Source of the DNA: JBLEFH01 sp047345645 | GTDB taxonomy: Bacteria > Pseudomonadota > Alphaproteobacteria > Rhodobacterales > Rhodobacteraceae | Assembly: GCA_047345645.1 (NCBI GenBank) | Contig: JBLEFH010000008.1 | DNA: 64,000 bases | Reading direction: 5' to 3' (one strand) | Shown: positions 32,252-44,800 of the stretch, piece by piece | Layout: each line of letters starts with the position of its first letter | Numbering within the stretch: the first letter of the stretch is position 1 | The notes under the pieces: generated by a model | The model's input: the letters and a program-made list of their open reading frames with translations, nothing else | What the model was told of the DNA's origin: nothing | The model's database searches: none | Program-made: the position numbers and the translations under genes

Positions 32252-35200
32252 TTAGAACTTTGCGATGGCGTTGAGGAACACGCCCTGATCGTCCAGTGTC
32301 AGGTCGGTCAGGTCATCCGAGAATTTGCCGAAATTATAGCCCGCGCCGACTTTGAAATTGTTGCCAAAGTGGCGGTAGCCGGCGGCGAGAAAGCCGCTAT
32401 CGGTGGTGTCGGCCTGCTCTTGATGGAGCGCACGGGCTTCCAGCAGCACGTCCCAGTTATGGACGATGTGATAGCGTGCATTGGCGACCACGAGCCAGGC
32501 GTCGTTTTCATAGAAATCATCGCTGGAGGTGGAGGCCGCTTCGGACCAGCGCCCGCCGATCTTGCCGCCAAGGGCCCATTTCTCGGTGAGGTCATATTCC
32601 GCATCGAGGGTGAAGACATGGCTTTCCTGACGGGGGCCGCGGGAATCCGTGCCGTCCACGGTTTGGCCATACATATCATAGAGATAGCGGTATTTGAACA
32701 GCATGTTCAGCCGGTCATTCGTCACCGGGCGCAGGGCGAAACCGAGGACCACATCGGTCAGGCGGCCATCGCGGATCGAGCTTTCATCGGTGTCGGTATC
32801 CGCATAGTCGAAATAGCCCAGAAGCGTGCGGGACTCGTCGATGTCGTAATCGGCTTTCATGCTGATCAGCAGCGTGTCGGCATCGCGGTCGAGGGTCATC
32901 GGGCGGTCGTCATCATCGCGCTCGCGGCGATATTCGATCCGGCCCGAGGCGGTCAGTTTGTCATCCTGATATTTCGCCCCGAGGCTGACGGCGCGGCGCT
33001 TGAAATCGCCGCTTTCGTCGTCCTCTATCTGCCCGATATCGAAGCCGAGCGAGTAGGTCAGGAAGTCGTTCGCCTGATAATCGACGCCGTAAGTGCTGGT
33101 GAGCGTGTCGCGGTCGCTGAACACCTCATAGGTGTTTTCCGCATACATGGTCGTGCGGTCATTGACGTTGCGCCGCCCGCCGACGACGAAACGGCCCTTG
33201 TTTTCGCTGAGCGAATTGAACGAGCCGCGGCGGTCGAAGGCGTCCGGGTCCAGCTCATAGCCGAAATAGAGGCTGCTGCCATCCTCGCGCTCATAGGAGG
33301 CCAGCACATCCGCGCCGGTGCCGAGCGTGCCGTCGGAGATCTCACCCGCCAGCGTCCAGCCATTGCCGAAATCGCGCTCGACGCCAAGGCCGACGCGGTT
33401 GTTGCGCGAGAGCCCGTCATGGCTGACCGTGGTTTGGCCGAGCAGCGAGAAGCTGAGATCTTCGCTCACGACGCGGGTGTAGCGCAGGGCCACATCGGTC
33501 CGCTTGCCGCTTTCGCGCAGGGTTTCGCGGCGCACATGCTCGATGCCGAAGGCCCATTTGTTGGTGCCGTCCATATCGTAAAGCGCTTCGAACCCGCCCT
33601 CTTCCTCGCGGCGGTCCTCATCGTCGCGGACGGTGTCGTAATAGCCGCGCCATGTCAGGCGTTCGGAGGATCTGATATCGGCCTCAAAGCCCCAGAGGCG
33701 CTCGCCGGTCGAGACGGTGTAATCGAGCGAGGTGAAGCCCTCTTCGCGGTCCTCATAATAGGCCGTAACAACGCCTTCCGTGGTCAGCCCGACCTCTTGC
33801 AGATCAATCTCCGCATCGACGCGAAGCGCGTCGCCGGTGCCGTCTTCGCTGTCCGTGGTGTCATAGATCAGGCCGCCATCGAGCGAGGAGCGGTAGCCAT
33901 AGCCCGGCCCTTCGCTGCGCGCATATTCAGCCTCGATGAAGCTGCGCGCGCCGAGGCGGAAATGAATGTCGCCGCCATACGCTTCCTGATCGGCAAGGCC
34001 CGTGTCATCATGCTGGCCGGAGACGCCGACGCGGACGCTGTCCGTCAGCCACGCCTCGGCCCGCCCGCCAAGCGAGGAGCCATCGACGGAGAGATCCACC
34101 GGCGTGTATTCATATTGCACGACGAGATTGACCTCGGAATCGCCGCCCGGATTGGTGACGACGACGCCCTCGCCCGCCCATGCCGAAAGCGGCTGCGCGA
34201 GGCGCACGCTGCCTTGCAGATGGTTCACCTCATAGTCGATTCCGGGGCGCAGTTGGCGGCGGTCGATCACCCGGCCGGTGGTGCTGTCGCGCAGCTCCAC
34301 CGTGACGACTTCGGAGCCGCGGGTAATGTCCTGACGGCTCAGGAAATAGATGGAGCCGCCGGTGCCGCGCAACACATCGCGCTGCGGCAGGTTGTCGGGG
34401 CGCGCGGCATAAAGCGTGAACTGCGCGCGCGGCTCGCCAAAGGAGGTCTGGCGCTGCGATTCCCAATGGGCGTTGGCGCCGTAAAGCACCCGCTCATTAC
34501 GCAGATATTCGGTGTTGGAAAGCTCCGCCTGCGAGTTGCCCCAGATGAAATAATTCCGGTCCTTCTCGACGCGCAGATAGAATTTGCCCTGGGTCGGCGC
34601 ATCCTCAACGATAGAGGAGCCGTCGCCATAGGTCGGGTAAAACTCATTGGGGTCGATGCGGTCGAGCAGGCTGGAGGGGTCTTTCTCGTCAAATTCGGAG
34701 AAAAGATCCTGCACATCGTCTTCCTGCGTGTCGGCGGCGATGGTGAACTCCGTGCCATCCGCCGTGTAGCCGTTGACGTAGAAAGCGAGACGCCCGCGGG
34801 TATAGGTGTCCGTGTCGCCATCTTCCTCTTCATTGAGGCCGATCGTCACATCGGTGAGCGCGGTGTAGAAAATGTCGTAGCGCGGGATTTCGATGTCGCG
34901 GGAGAAGCTGAGATCCTGCGACGGGCCGACGACGCGCACATCAATGGCATGGGCGCCGACGGGCAAGATGCGCTGCATCACGAAATCGCCCTCGGGTGCG
35001 GGGGCAACCGCTTCGCCAAGCGTGTAGACCGTGCCGCCGGGCGCGACATTCTCGCCCGACACGGTGACCGCGCCGCCCCGGACCGGGATCGCCCGGCGGG
35101 TGGCGGCATCGCTGCCCTCTTCCACCCCTTCGGCCAGGTTGCGGCTGTCCGAGAGCGAGAGCGGAATATCCATCGTCTCGTCGTAACGGCCCTCAGCGTC

Positions 35201-35791
35201 ATAGACGCGATGAACGGCGACAACGCGGCCCCCTTCCGGCACCGTAATGGTCGCCTGCCCGTTCGGGTCCACCGGAACCACCGCGAGGAGTTTGCCCTCG
35301 CTGCCGATCCCGGCGCGGTCGATCACGCGGATCTCGCCACGGGTGACATAGGCGGGATAGTTGAGCTGGCTGGTGAAGGTCACGGTATCGCCCGCCACCA
35401 TCTCACGGGTCGCCTCGCTGCGCTGCATATCGAGGCGCGGCTTGGCCCCGAGGCCGTCGAAGCGGATCTGGATATCCGCATCGGCCAGCGCCAGATCGGT
35501 CTGGCGGATGCTGTCCTCGACCCGCTCGTCGCCAATCAGCGGCTGCCCGTCGATGACGATCTGGAAGCCGACGCCGGTGTCCGGTGCGCCGCCCTGATCC
35601 CACTCGCTATTGGGCTCGGCGGGCATGGTGACGACCGTGCCGCCATTGGCGCGGTCGCACCCATCGGGCAGAACCCCCGCAACGAGATCACAGGCCGGAT
35701 CGCCCAAGGGCTGCGCGAGCGCGCCACTGGCCGCCAGAGTGAGAACCGCCGTGCCGCAAAGCAGAAGAGAATTTGTAGTCATTTTCAACAT
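32252..35791 (-). CDS. Large outer-membrane beta-barrel protein, partner of the giant surface protein
   Basis: The protein has 1,179 residues from the ATG at 35791 (MLKMTTNSLLLCGTAVL; a GAGGCGG site precedes it). It has a signal peptide ending near ASGALAQ, then about 350 residues of beta-sandwich-like sequence (for example AGDTVTFTSQLNYPAYVTRGEIRV), a middle region with FYLRVEKDRNYFIWGNSQAEL and SIYFLSRQDITRGSEVVTVEL, and a long C-terminal half of alternating amphipathic strands and acidic turns ending in LNAIAKF. A terminal aromatic residue is the usual barrel-insertion signal. No TonB box or plug was recognised. The gene begins 11 bp after the giant gene stops, so the pair is an operon. 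Export, anchoring or display of the partner is inference. Confidence 0.7.
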   Translation of the reverse strand: MLKMTTNSLLLCGTAVLTLAASGALAQPLGDPACDLVAGVLPDGCDRANGGTVVTMPAEPNSEWDQGGAPDTGVGFQIVIDGQPLIGDERVEDSIRQTDLALADADIQIRFDGLGAKPRLDMQRSEATREMVAGDTVTFTSQLNYPAYVTRGEIRVIDRAGIGSEGKLLAVVPVDPNGQATITVPEGGRVVAVHRVYDAEGRYDETMDIPLSLSDSRNLAEGVEEGSDAATRRAIPVRGGAVTVSGENVAPGGTVYTLGEAVAPAPEGDFVMQRILPVGAHAIDVRVVGPSQDLSFSRDIEIPRYDIFYTALTDVTIGLNEEEDGDTDTYTRGRLAFYVNGYTADGTEFTIAADTQEDDVQDLFSEFDEKDPSSLLDRIDPNEFYPTYGDGSSIVEDAPTQGKFYLRVEKDRNYFIWGNSQAELSNTEYLRNERVLYGANAHWESQRQTSFGEPRAQFTLYAARPDNLPQRDVLRGTGGSIYFLSRQDITRGSEVVTVELRDSTTGRVIDRRQLRPGIDYEVNHLQGSVRLAQPLSAWAGEGVVVTNPGGDSEVNLVVQYEYTPVDLSVDGSSLGGRAEAWLTDSVRVGVSGQHDDTGLADQEAYGGDIHFRLGARSFIEAEYARSEGPGYGYRSSLDGGLIYDTTDSEDGTGDALRVDAEIDLQEVGLTTEGVVTAYYEDREEGFTSLDYTVSTGERLWGFEADIRSSERLTWRGYYDTVRDDEDRREEEGGFEALYDMDGTNKWAFGIEHVRRETLRESGKRTDVALRYTRVVSEDLSFSLLGQTTVSHDGLSRNNRVGLGVERDFGNGWTLAGEISDGTLGTGADVLASYEREDGSSLYFGYELDPDAFDRRGSFNSLSENKGRFVVGGRRNVNDRTTMYAENTYEVFSDRDTLTSTYGVDYQANDFLTYSLGFDIGQIEDDESGDFKRRAVSLGAKYQDDKLTASGRIEYRRERDDDDRPMTLDRDADTLLISMKADYDIDESRTLLGYFDYADTDTDESSIRDGRLTDVVLGFALRPVTNDRLNMLFKYRYLYDMYGQTVDGTDSRGPRQESHVFTLDAEYDLTEKWALGGKIGGRWSEAASTSSDDFYENDAWLVVANARYHIVHNWDVLLEARALHQEQADTTDSGFLAAGYRHFGNNFKVGAGYNFGKFSDDLTDLTLDDQGVFLNAIAKF

Positions 35792-35802
35792 CGTTACCCG
35801 CC

Positions 35803-38800
35803 TCACTGGACTCTCTTTGAGGTTCGTTCGATCACAAGCTTGTAGCGGCCCTGGCTGCTCCAATGCTTCCTTATGAGTTTCTCGACCGTATCGAGACGCG
35901 CGCGCACCAGCGCCGGGTCTTCACCGCGCTGATAGTAGGAGAGCCGCAGAACCGTGGGCGTGCTGCGAATGCTCGCCACCATCTGCGCGATCCCGTTCGC
36001 GAGCGCCTGCGTCGGCTGCGCGGTGCCCGGTGCGAAGGCCGCGTCCATCAGGTCGATATCCGTGACCTTGCCGAGCGACACACCGAAATTGATGCGCACC
36101 ATCTTGCCGGCCGTGGCGCGGACCACACGCGGGTTTTCCGTCGTCAGGCGGTAGCCCGTGGGCAGGCTGCGCGTGTCGAGCTTGAGCGAGATGTTCTCGC
36201 CAATCGACGGCGGCATCGCGGCGCAAGGCACGTTGAAGCGGCCATGTTCGTCGGTGGTGATCAGCTCGCCCCCGAGGGTCACGACGCGCACATTGGCCAT
36301 GCCCGGCTCGCCCTCATCCTGCACACCGTCACTGTCGCGGTCGTCAAAGACCTTGCCGATCACATCGGTACAGTCGAACACATGCTCCGGCTCGCGGGAA
36401 ATCTCCGCCTCGGCCACATTCGAGATGACCTCGCCATTGCGGTCGGTCGCCCAGGTGCGGTTGACGGCGCTCTCGCCCGCATCGAGCACGGTGATGCGCG
36501 CATCGAAGGTGATGGTGAGCTTGTCGCCCTTCGCCAGATCGAGCGGCGCCCAGACAAGCTGGCGGCCATTGATCTTCGGCTCCTGATCGCTGCCATCCAC
36601 AACCCCCGAGCCTTCGACATACTGGATGCGGGACGGCAATTCGTCGATCACCTTAAGATCGCTGCCGCTGACATCGCCGGTGTTCTCGAAGGTCAGCGTA
36701 TAGGTCACGACCTCGCCGATCTGCGGGCTGGGGTTGCTCACGGATTTCGTGGCGTCCAGCTCCGGCGTGTTGACCGGAAGGATGGTCACGGTCGGATCGT
36801 CCGGGATGCCGTCATTGTTGAGATCGCGATTGCTGATCACGTCCGGGTCGTCCGAGATCACGGTGAACATATTGCCCTGCGGGTCCGTCGCCGAGGCGGT
36901 CGCGGTGTTGACCACGCGGCCCGCATCGAGATCGGCTTGCGTCAGGACATATTCCGCCGTGAAGGTCGCGCTGTCGCTGTCCCCCGGCTCCAGCGTCGCC
37001 AGTGGCCCGCCGGTCACCTCCACCATCGGATCGTCGATATCGACATCCGAGAGGGTGATGTTGCCGGTGTTGCGCACGGTGAAGCTGTAGCGGATCGTGT
37101 CGCCCACATCGGCCACATCATCACCGCCAAGATCAAGCTGGTCGGTCTTGAGCAGGCTCAGCGCCGCCTCCAGCGGGAGCGCGATCACGGTCGGATCATC
37201 GGGGTTGCCGTCGCCATCCGCATCCACATCTTCGGCATTGGCCGGATCGTCGGACACATCGCTGACAGGGTTGCCGCTCGGATCGGTGCCGTTCGCGGTG
37301 GCCGAGTTTTCGACCTCGCCCGCATTCAGATCGTCCTGTGTGATCGTGTAGACCGCCGTGAAGGTGGTGCTATCGCTCTCGCCCGGCTCCAGGCTGGCAA
37401 TCGGGCCGCCCGTGACCGCCACCAGCGGATCGTCGATGGTGATATTGCTCAGCGTCAGCGTGCCATTATTGGTCACGGTGAAGGCATAGCTGATCGTGTC
37501 ACCCGCATTGGCCACGCCGTCCTCACCCGCATTGAGAGTGCCGGTTTTCTCCAGCGTCAGCCCGCCGGTGCCTTCGAGCGCGATCACGGTCGGGTCATCC
37601 GGGTTGCCGTCCTCATCGGGATCGACATTGGTCTCATTGGCCGGATCGTCGGAGACATCGGTGATCTCTTCGCCGCTCGGATTGGTTCCGGTGACGGTGG
37701 CCGAGTTCTCGACCTCGCCCGCGTTCACATCGTCTTGGGTGATCGTATAGACCGCCGTGAAGGTGGCACTGTCGCTCTCGCCCGGTGCGAGCGTCGCAAT
37801 CGGGCCGCCGGTCACTTCGACGAGCGGGTCGGCAATGGTGATCTCGCTCAGGGTCAGATTGCCGGTGTTCGTCACGGTGAAGGCATAGGTGATGGTGTCC
37901 CCTGCATTCAGGATCTCATCCTCACCCGCATCGAGCGTGCCGGTTTTCTCCAGCGCAATCGCGCCTTCGCTGACGAGCGCGATCGCGGTCGGATCGTCCG
38001 GGTTGCCGTCGCCATCCGGGTCCGCATTGGTGCCGTCGGTCGGATCATCGGAGAGGTCCGTCACCGGCTCGCCATAAGGATCGACACCCTCGCCAAGCGC
38101 CTGGTTGGTGACTTCGCCCGCATCGAGATCTTCCTGGGTCAGCTCGTAGCTGGCCGAGAAGATCGCGGTCACGCCGGTCAGAAGATCCGCGCCGTCGCCC
38201 TCGCCATCCTCATCGGTGCCGCCCGAGACATAGGCCGGAACCGGGGTCTCGCCCGCGCCGCTAAAGGTGGTTTCGGTGACGGTCACGTCAAACACGGTCG
38301 CGGTGCCGGTATTGGTGACTTCATAGATATAGGTGAGCGTGTCGCCGACATTCGGCTCCCCGTCACCGCCATCATCAAGCGCTACGGTTTTCTGCACATC
38401 AATGCCGCTCGATGTGACCACAATGGTCGCCACCGCCGTGTCGCAATTCTCGGGGTTGAGAATTTCGCAGATCGTATACTCGTAAGTATAGCTGCCCGCT
38501 GACGTTCCCGGCGCGATGGTGATCGTGCCATCGGGGTTCATGATGATCGAACCGGTCTCCGGGGTCGGCTGAGTACCCGGCGTCAGGGTGATCGCGTCCG
38601 GGTCCACCGGCTCGCCATTGAGCGTGTCGTTTTCGAGGACCGACGGCGTTTCCCCACCCAGTTCCCCGCTATAGGGCGAACCGGAGAGGTCATCATCCAC
38701 CGCATCAATCGGCGCGGCATCGACCACGACGGTCGCCGTGTTGGTCGAGCAGTTCTCCGGGTTGAGGATCTCGCAGATCGTATACTCATAGGTATACGTC

Positions 38801-41800
38801 CCCGCTGTGGTCCCTTCGGCAACCGTGATCGTGCCATCCGGATTCATCGTTATCGACCCGCTCGCAGGCTCCGGCGCGGTGCCGGGCGTCAGCGTGATAT
38901 CCGCCGGGTCCACGATCTCGCCGTTCAGCGTGTCGTTGTCGAGAACCGAGGCCGTATCGCCACCACTCGCGCCATTCACCGGCGAGCCAGAGAAATCATC
39001 CACAATCGCCTCAATCGGCGCTTCGCTGACGACAACGGTCGCGGTGTTGGTGGAGCAATTCTCCGGGTTCAGGTTCTCGCAGATCGTATATTCATAAGTA
39101 TACGTGCCCGCGGTGGTCCCTTCGGCGACGGTGATGGTCCCGTCCGGGTTCATCGTGATCGACCCGCTCGCAGGCTCCGGCGCGGTGCCGGGGGTCAGCG
39201 TGATATCCGCCGGGTCCACCACTTCGCCGTTCAGCGTGTCGTTGTCGAGAACCGAGGCCGTATCGCCGCCGCTCGCGCCATTGACCGGGCTGCCCGAGAA
39301 GTCATCCACAATCGCCTCAATCGGCGCTTCGCTGACCACAATCGTGGCTTGGTTGGTGGAACAATTGGTCTCGTTCAGAACCTCGCAGATCGTATAGGAA
39401 TAGGTATAGGTCCCTGCGGTGGTCCCGGGCGCGACCGTAATCGTGCCGTCCGGATTCATCGTGATCTCACCATTTTCCGGGTTCGGCGCGGTGCCGGGCT
39501 CAATCGTGATATCCGCCAGGTCCACGATCTCGCCATTCAGCGTATCGTTCTCCAGAACCGAACCCGTATCACCGCCACTCGCGCCATTGATTGGCGTTTC
39601 GGAGAAATCATCGACAATCGCCTCAATCGGCGCGGCTTCGACCACGACAGTCGCAAAGGTGGTCGCGCAGTTCGTCTCGTTCAGCACTTCGCAGATGGTA
39701 TAGGGATATGTGTATGTCCCTGCGGTGGTGCCGGGCGCGACCGTGATGGTCCCATCGTCGTTCATCGTGATGGACCCATTCTCGGGGTTCGGCTCCTCGC
39801 CGCGCTCAAGCGTGATCTCCGCCGGATCGACCACCTCGCCGTTCAGCGTGTCATTCGCCAAAACGGTGCCGGTGGTGCCGCCATTGGCCCCATTGATCGG
39901 CGCGTCCGAGAAGTCATCGACAATCGCCTCGATGGGCGCGGGATCGACCACAATCGTCGCGGTGTTGGTGCTGCAATTGTCCTCATTGAGCACCTCGCAG
40001 ATCGTATACTCATAGGTATAAGTCCCTGCCGTCGTGCCTTCGGCGACCGTGATCGTGCCATCCGGGTTCATCGTGATCGAACCACTCGCCGGGTTCGGCG
40101 CGGTGCCGGGCTCAAGGGTGATCTCCGCCGGATCGACCACTTCGCCATTCAGCGTGTCGTTCGTGAGAACCGACGCCGTCTCCCCGCCATTCGCGCCATT
40201 GATCGGCGTGCCGGAGAAATCATCCACAATCGCTTCAATCGGTGCGGGCTCGACCACGATGGTCGCGACCGCCGTGTCGCAGTTGGTCGGCGTGGTCGTC
40301 TCGCAGATCGTATAGGGATAGGTGTAGGTGCCTGCGGTCGTGCCGGGCGCGACCGTGATGGTCCCGTCCGGGTTCATGATGATCTCACCATTTTCCGGGC
40401 TCGGCTGGGTGCCGGCCTCAAGGGTGACATCCGCCGGGTCCACAGCCTCGCCATTCAGCGAGTCATTACCAAGCACGGACTCGGTCGTTCCGCCATTGCG
40501 GCCATTGATCGGCGCGGGCGCATCATCCACCGCATCGAGCGCCGCCTGATCGACGATCACCGTCGCCGTGGTGGTGCTGCAATTGCTCGGGTTGATGGCC
40601 TCGCAGATCGTGTATTCATAGACATAGGTGCCCGCCGTCGTGCCTTCGGCCACCGTGATCGTCCCGTCCGGGTTCATGATAATCTCGCCGAAGTCCGGGT
40701 CCGGCTGCGTGCCGGGCGTCAGCGTCACATCGGCCGGATCGAGAATCTCGCCGTTCAGCAAATCATTCGCCAGGACGCTCGGCAGGGTCGCGCCATTGAG
40801 ACCGCTCACCGCCGTCGGCTCGTCAATCACCGCCTCGATCGGCGCTTGCCCCACCACGACCGTCGCATTGGTCGTGCTGCAATTGCTCGGGTTGAGATTT
40901 TCGCAGATGGTATAGGGGTAGGTGTAGGTGCCCGCCGGGGTCCCCTCCGCCACCGTGATGGTGCCATCGGGGTTCATGGTGATGCCGGGGTTCGGGGCCT
41001 CGCCGGGGGTCAGCGTGATTTCCGACGGGTCGACCGGCTCGCCATTCAGCGTGTCATTGGTCAGAACCGACGGCGTGTTCCCGCCGCTCGCGCCCGTGAT
41101 CGGCGTTTCGGAGAAGTCATCCACCACCGCTTCAATCGGCGCTTCGCCAACCACGATGGTCGCGGTGGCGGGGCTGCAATTCGTCTCGTTCAGAACCTCG
41201 CAGATTGTGTAGTTATAGGTGTAGGTGCCTGCGGTCGTGCCGGGTGCGACCGTGATCGTGCCGTCCGGATTCATGGTGATCTCACCATTGTCCGGGTTCG
41301 GTGCGGTGCCGGGCGTCAGCGTAATATCCGCCGGATCGACCGGCTGACCATTCAGAGTGTCATTCGTGAGAACCGACGCCGTGTCGCCGCCGTTCGCGCC
41401 CGTGATCGGCGCGCCGGAGAAATCGTCATCAATCGCCTCAATCGGCGCTTCGCCCACCACAACGGTCGCGTTGGTGGTGCTGCAATTGGTCGGATTGATG
41501 ACTTCGCAGATTGTATACTCATAGGTGTAGGTCCCCGCGGTCGTGCCGGGCGCAACCGTGATCGTGCCGTCCGGATTCATAGTGATCTCACCATTTTCCG
41601 GGTTCGGCTGCGTGCCGGGGGTCAGCGCGATATCCGCCGGATCGACCACTTCGCCATTCAGCGTGTCATTGGTCAGAACCGAGGCCGTATCGCCGCCGCT
41701 CGCGCCATTGACCGGGCTGCCGGAGAAATCATCGACAATCGCCTCAATCGGCGCTTCACCAACGACAATCGTTGCGGTCGCGGGGTTACAATTGGTGTCG

Positions 41801-44800
41801 TTCAGATTTTCGCAGATCGTATAATCATAGGTATACGTGCCTGCGCTTGTCCCGGGCGCGACCGTGATCGTGCCATCCGGATTCATGGTGATCTCGCCGA
41901 AGTCCGGGTCCGGCGCAGTGCCGGGGGTCAGCGTGATATCCGCCGGGTCCACGATCTCGCCGTTCAGCGTGTCATTGGTGAGAACCGATGCCGTGTCACC
42001 GCCGCTCGCGCCTGTGATCGGCGTGCCGGAGAAGTCATCATCAATGGCTTCAATCGGCGCTTCGCCCACCACAACGGTCGCGTTGGTGGTGCTGCAATTG
42101 GTCGGATTGATGACTTCGCAGATTGTATACTCATAGGTGTAGGTCCCCGCGGTCGTGCCGGGCGCAACCGTGATCGTGCCGTCCGGATTCATAGTGATCT
42201 CACCATTTTCCGGGTTCGGCTGCGTGCCGGGGGTCAGCGCGATATCCGCCGGATCGACCACTTCGCCATTCAGCGTGTCATTGGTCAGAACCGAGGCCGT
42301 ATCGCCGCCGCTCGCGCCATTGACCGGGCTGCCGGAGAAATCATCGACAATCGCCTCAATCGGCGCTTCACCAACGACAATCGTTGCGGTCGCGGGGTTA
42401 CAATTGGTGTCGTTCAGATTTTCGCAGATCGTATAATCATAGGTATACGTGCCTGCGCTTGTCCCGGGCGCGACCGTGATCGTGCCATCCGGATTCATGG
42501 TGATCTCGCCGAAGTCCGGGTCCGGCGCAGTGCCGGGGGTCAGCGTGATATCCGCCGGGTCCACGATCTCGCCGTTCAGCGTGTCGTTCGTCAGAACCGA
42601 GGTCGTATCGCCGCCGCTCGCACCTGTAATGGGCGTGCCGGAGAAGTCATCATCAATCGCTTCAATCGGCGCGGGATCGACCACAATGGTCGCGCTCGTC
42701 GTGCTACAATTATCCGGGTCGAAATTCTCGCAAATCGTGTACGGGTAAGTATAAGTCCCCGCCGAGGTCCCCTCTTCCACCGTGATCGTGCCATCGGGGT
42801 TCATGGTGATCGACCCGGTTTCCGGGCTCGGCGCGGTGCCGGGCGTGAGGGTGATCTCCGCCGGATCAACCACTTCGCCATTCAGCGTGTCATTCTCCAG
42901 AACCGAGCTGGTCGTGCCGCCATTGGACCCGTTGATCGCCGCATCCGAGAAGTTATCGACAACCGCTTCAATCGGCGCCGGCTCGACCACGATGGTCGCA
43001 TTGGTCGTGCTGCAATTGGTCGGCAGGCGGATCTCGCAGATGGTGTATTCGTAGGTGTAAGTCCCGGCGGTCGTGCCGGGCGCGACCGTGATCGTGCCAT
43101 CCGGGTTCATGGTGATCGACCCAGCTTCCGGGGTCGGCGCGCTGCCGGGCGTCAGGGTAATATCCGCCGGATCCACCACCTGTCCGTTCAGCGTGTCATT
43201 CGTCAGGACCGACGCCGTATCGCCGCCATTGAGGCTGTTGATCGGCGCACCGCTGAAATCGTCGATAATCGCCTCGATCTCGACCTCGGGCAGCTCGACA
43301 ATCGTCGGATCATCCGGCTCGCCATCCTCTTCGCTGTCGATGTTGGTCGCGTCACTCGGGTCGTCGGAAATATCGGTGATCGGGTCGCCGCTAAAGGTGA
43401 TCGCCGTGGCGGTCGCGGTGTTCTCCACCTCACCCGCATCCAGATCCGCCTGGGTCAGCGTGTAGGTCGCCGTGAAGGTCGTTGAATCGCTCGCCCCCGA
43501 GGCAAGCTCGGCAATAGGCCCGCCGCTGACGGTGACAAGATCGTCGTCGATCTCGATATCTGTCAGCGTCGTCTGCCCGGTATTCGTGACGGTGAAGCTG
43601 TACTCGACCGTATCGCCCACATTCGCGATCCCATCACCGCCATCATTCAGCGTGCCGGCTTTTTCCAACTCAATATCGGCGGATTGGATCTCAATGACAT
43701 AATCCTCGATCTCGCCATTAAGTATGGGCCGGTCCGGTCGCCAAGACACGGCCGAGCCGGACAAAATCTTGAACCGCGCATAGGTGACTGTTCCCGCAGG
43801 CGCGATATCGTCAAATGTCCAGACCAGATCGCCGTCGAGCGCGCCGCCAGAAATAGTGGTATAGGTGAATTCATCCTCATCAAACGCACCGTTCTTGTCG
43901 ACATCAATCCAGCCGCGCAGAACACCGTTGCCGGTCACATCGAAGGATGACGCCGTCATTGTGTAACTCGTCGTTCCGGCGATCAGCGGCGGAAAATTCA
44001 AGACCCCATCTTCATCGTCGATCCCGTTGGCATCGTCGCCGGTTGCCGTCGCGTTTTCCTGATTGCCCGCCTCTGAATCGCGTTCAAATGCGCCGAGATA
44101 GGGGCCACCACCCTGCCTCACCGTCGCGCGCGCGATGCTTTGCTGGGGGGTCAGAACAGTCGGGCGGCCGCCGCCCGAGGCAGACGCTGGCAAATAGGCG
44201 CCTGCAGTGTCATAGCCGGGCGCATCGCCGAAATCAGAGGCAAGAAAAATTCCGAAGGCGAGCGCTTCCTTCCCGCCCGCGAACATCTGCACATTCACCG
44301 TGCTAACGTTCTGAGCCAGCCCGAGGACGGTTCCACCGCCGGTATCAACCGTATCGGTCATAGTGACGGATTGGCCGCTCGAATTAAATCGCATGTTCAA
44401 CATGCCAGCGCCCTCGATCAGTTCCCAAGGCCGCCCGGTCGTCGTCCATGTGGCAGATTCGCCACCAAGCCCGGTATCCTCAGCTTCCGCAACGACAATA
44501 TCCAAAGGCAGCGGACGACCGTCGAGGGTCGCCGAGAAGCTCACCGAATAGGCCGGATCCTGACCGTTCACCGTGTTCGCAAGCCCGATCGGATTCACAC
44601 CGCTATACATGCTGTCAAGGATATCGCCGCGCCATTGGCCGGTGTTATACGGGCTGATCGCGACGTTCCGCGCAGAGATGGTCGCTGTAATCTCGATCTC
44701 GCCCGGCACGCTCCAGCGTTTGGTCACGGTTGAATTGGCGGGAAAGGTCGTTGTGCTGCCGCAGGACCAGTCGAGCCAGAAAATCTCATCCTTGTATTGC

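Noticed and set aside
32369..35845. Plus-strand open frame of 1,158 codons opposite the barrel gene
   Set aside because: Strong GC bias at codon third positions leaves antisense frames open. The minus-strand protein has a signal peptide and a beta-barrel pattern; this frame has neither.
35863..38502. Plus-strand open frame of 879 codons opposite the giant gene 3' part
   Set aside because: Same antisense effect over the DUF7507 repeats; the amino-acid composition is implausible and no start signal was seen.
38400..43285. Possible CRISPR-like array because of regular 306-bp units
   Set aside because: The units are long, protein-coding, without short identical repeats and unique spacers, and there are no cas genes.
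39349..43485. Plus-strand open frame of 1,378 codons opposite the repeat region
   Set aside because: It is the mirror of 306-bp repeats (a multiple of three), so one stop-free antisense frame is copied 14 times. The peptide is a run of D/R/N/H/I-rich shadows with no signal or domain, while the minus-strand reading shows clear domains.
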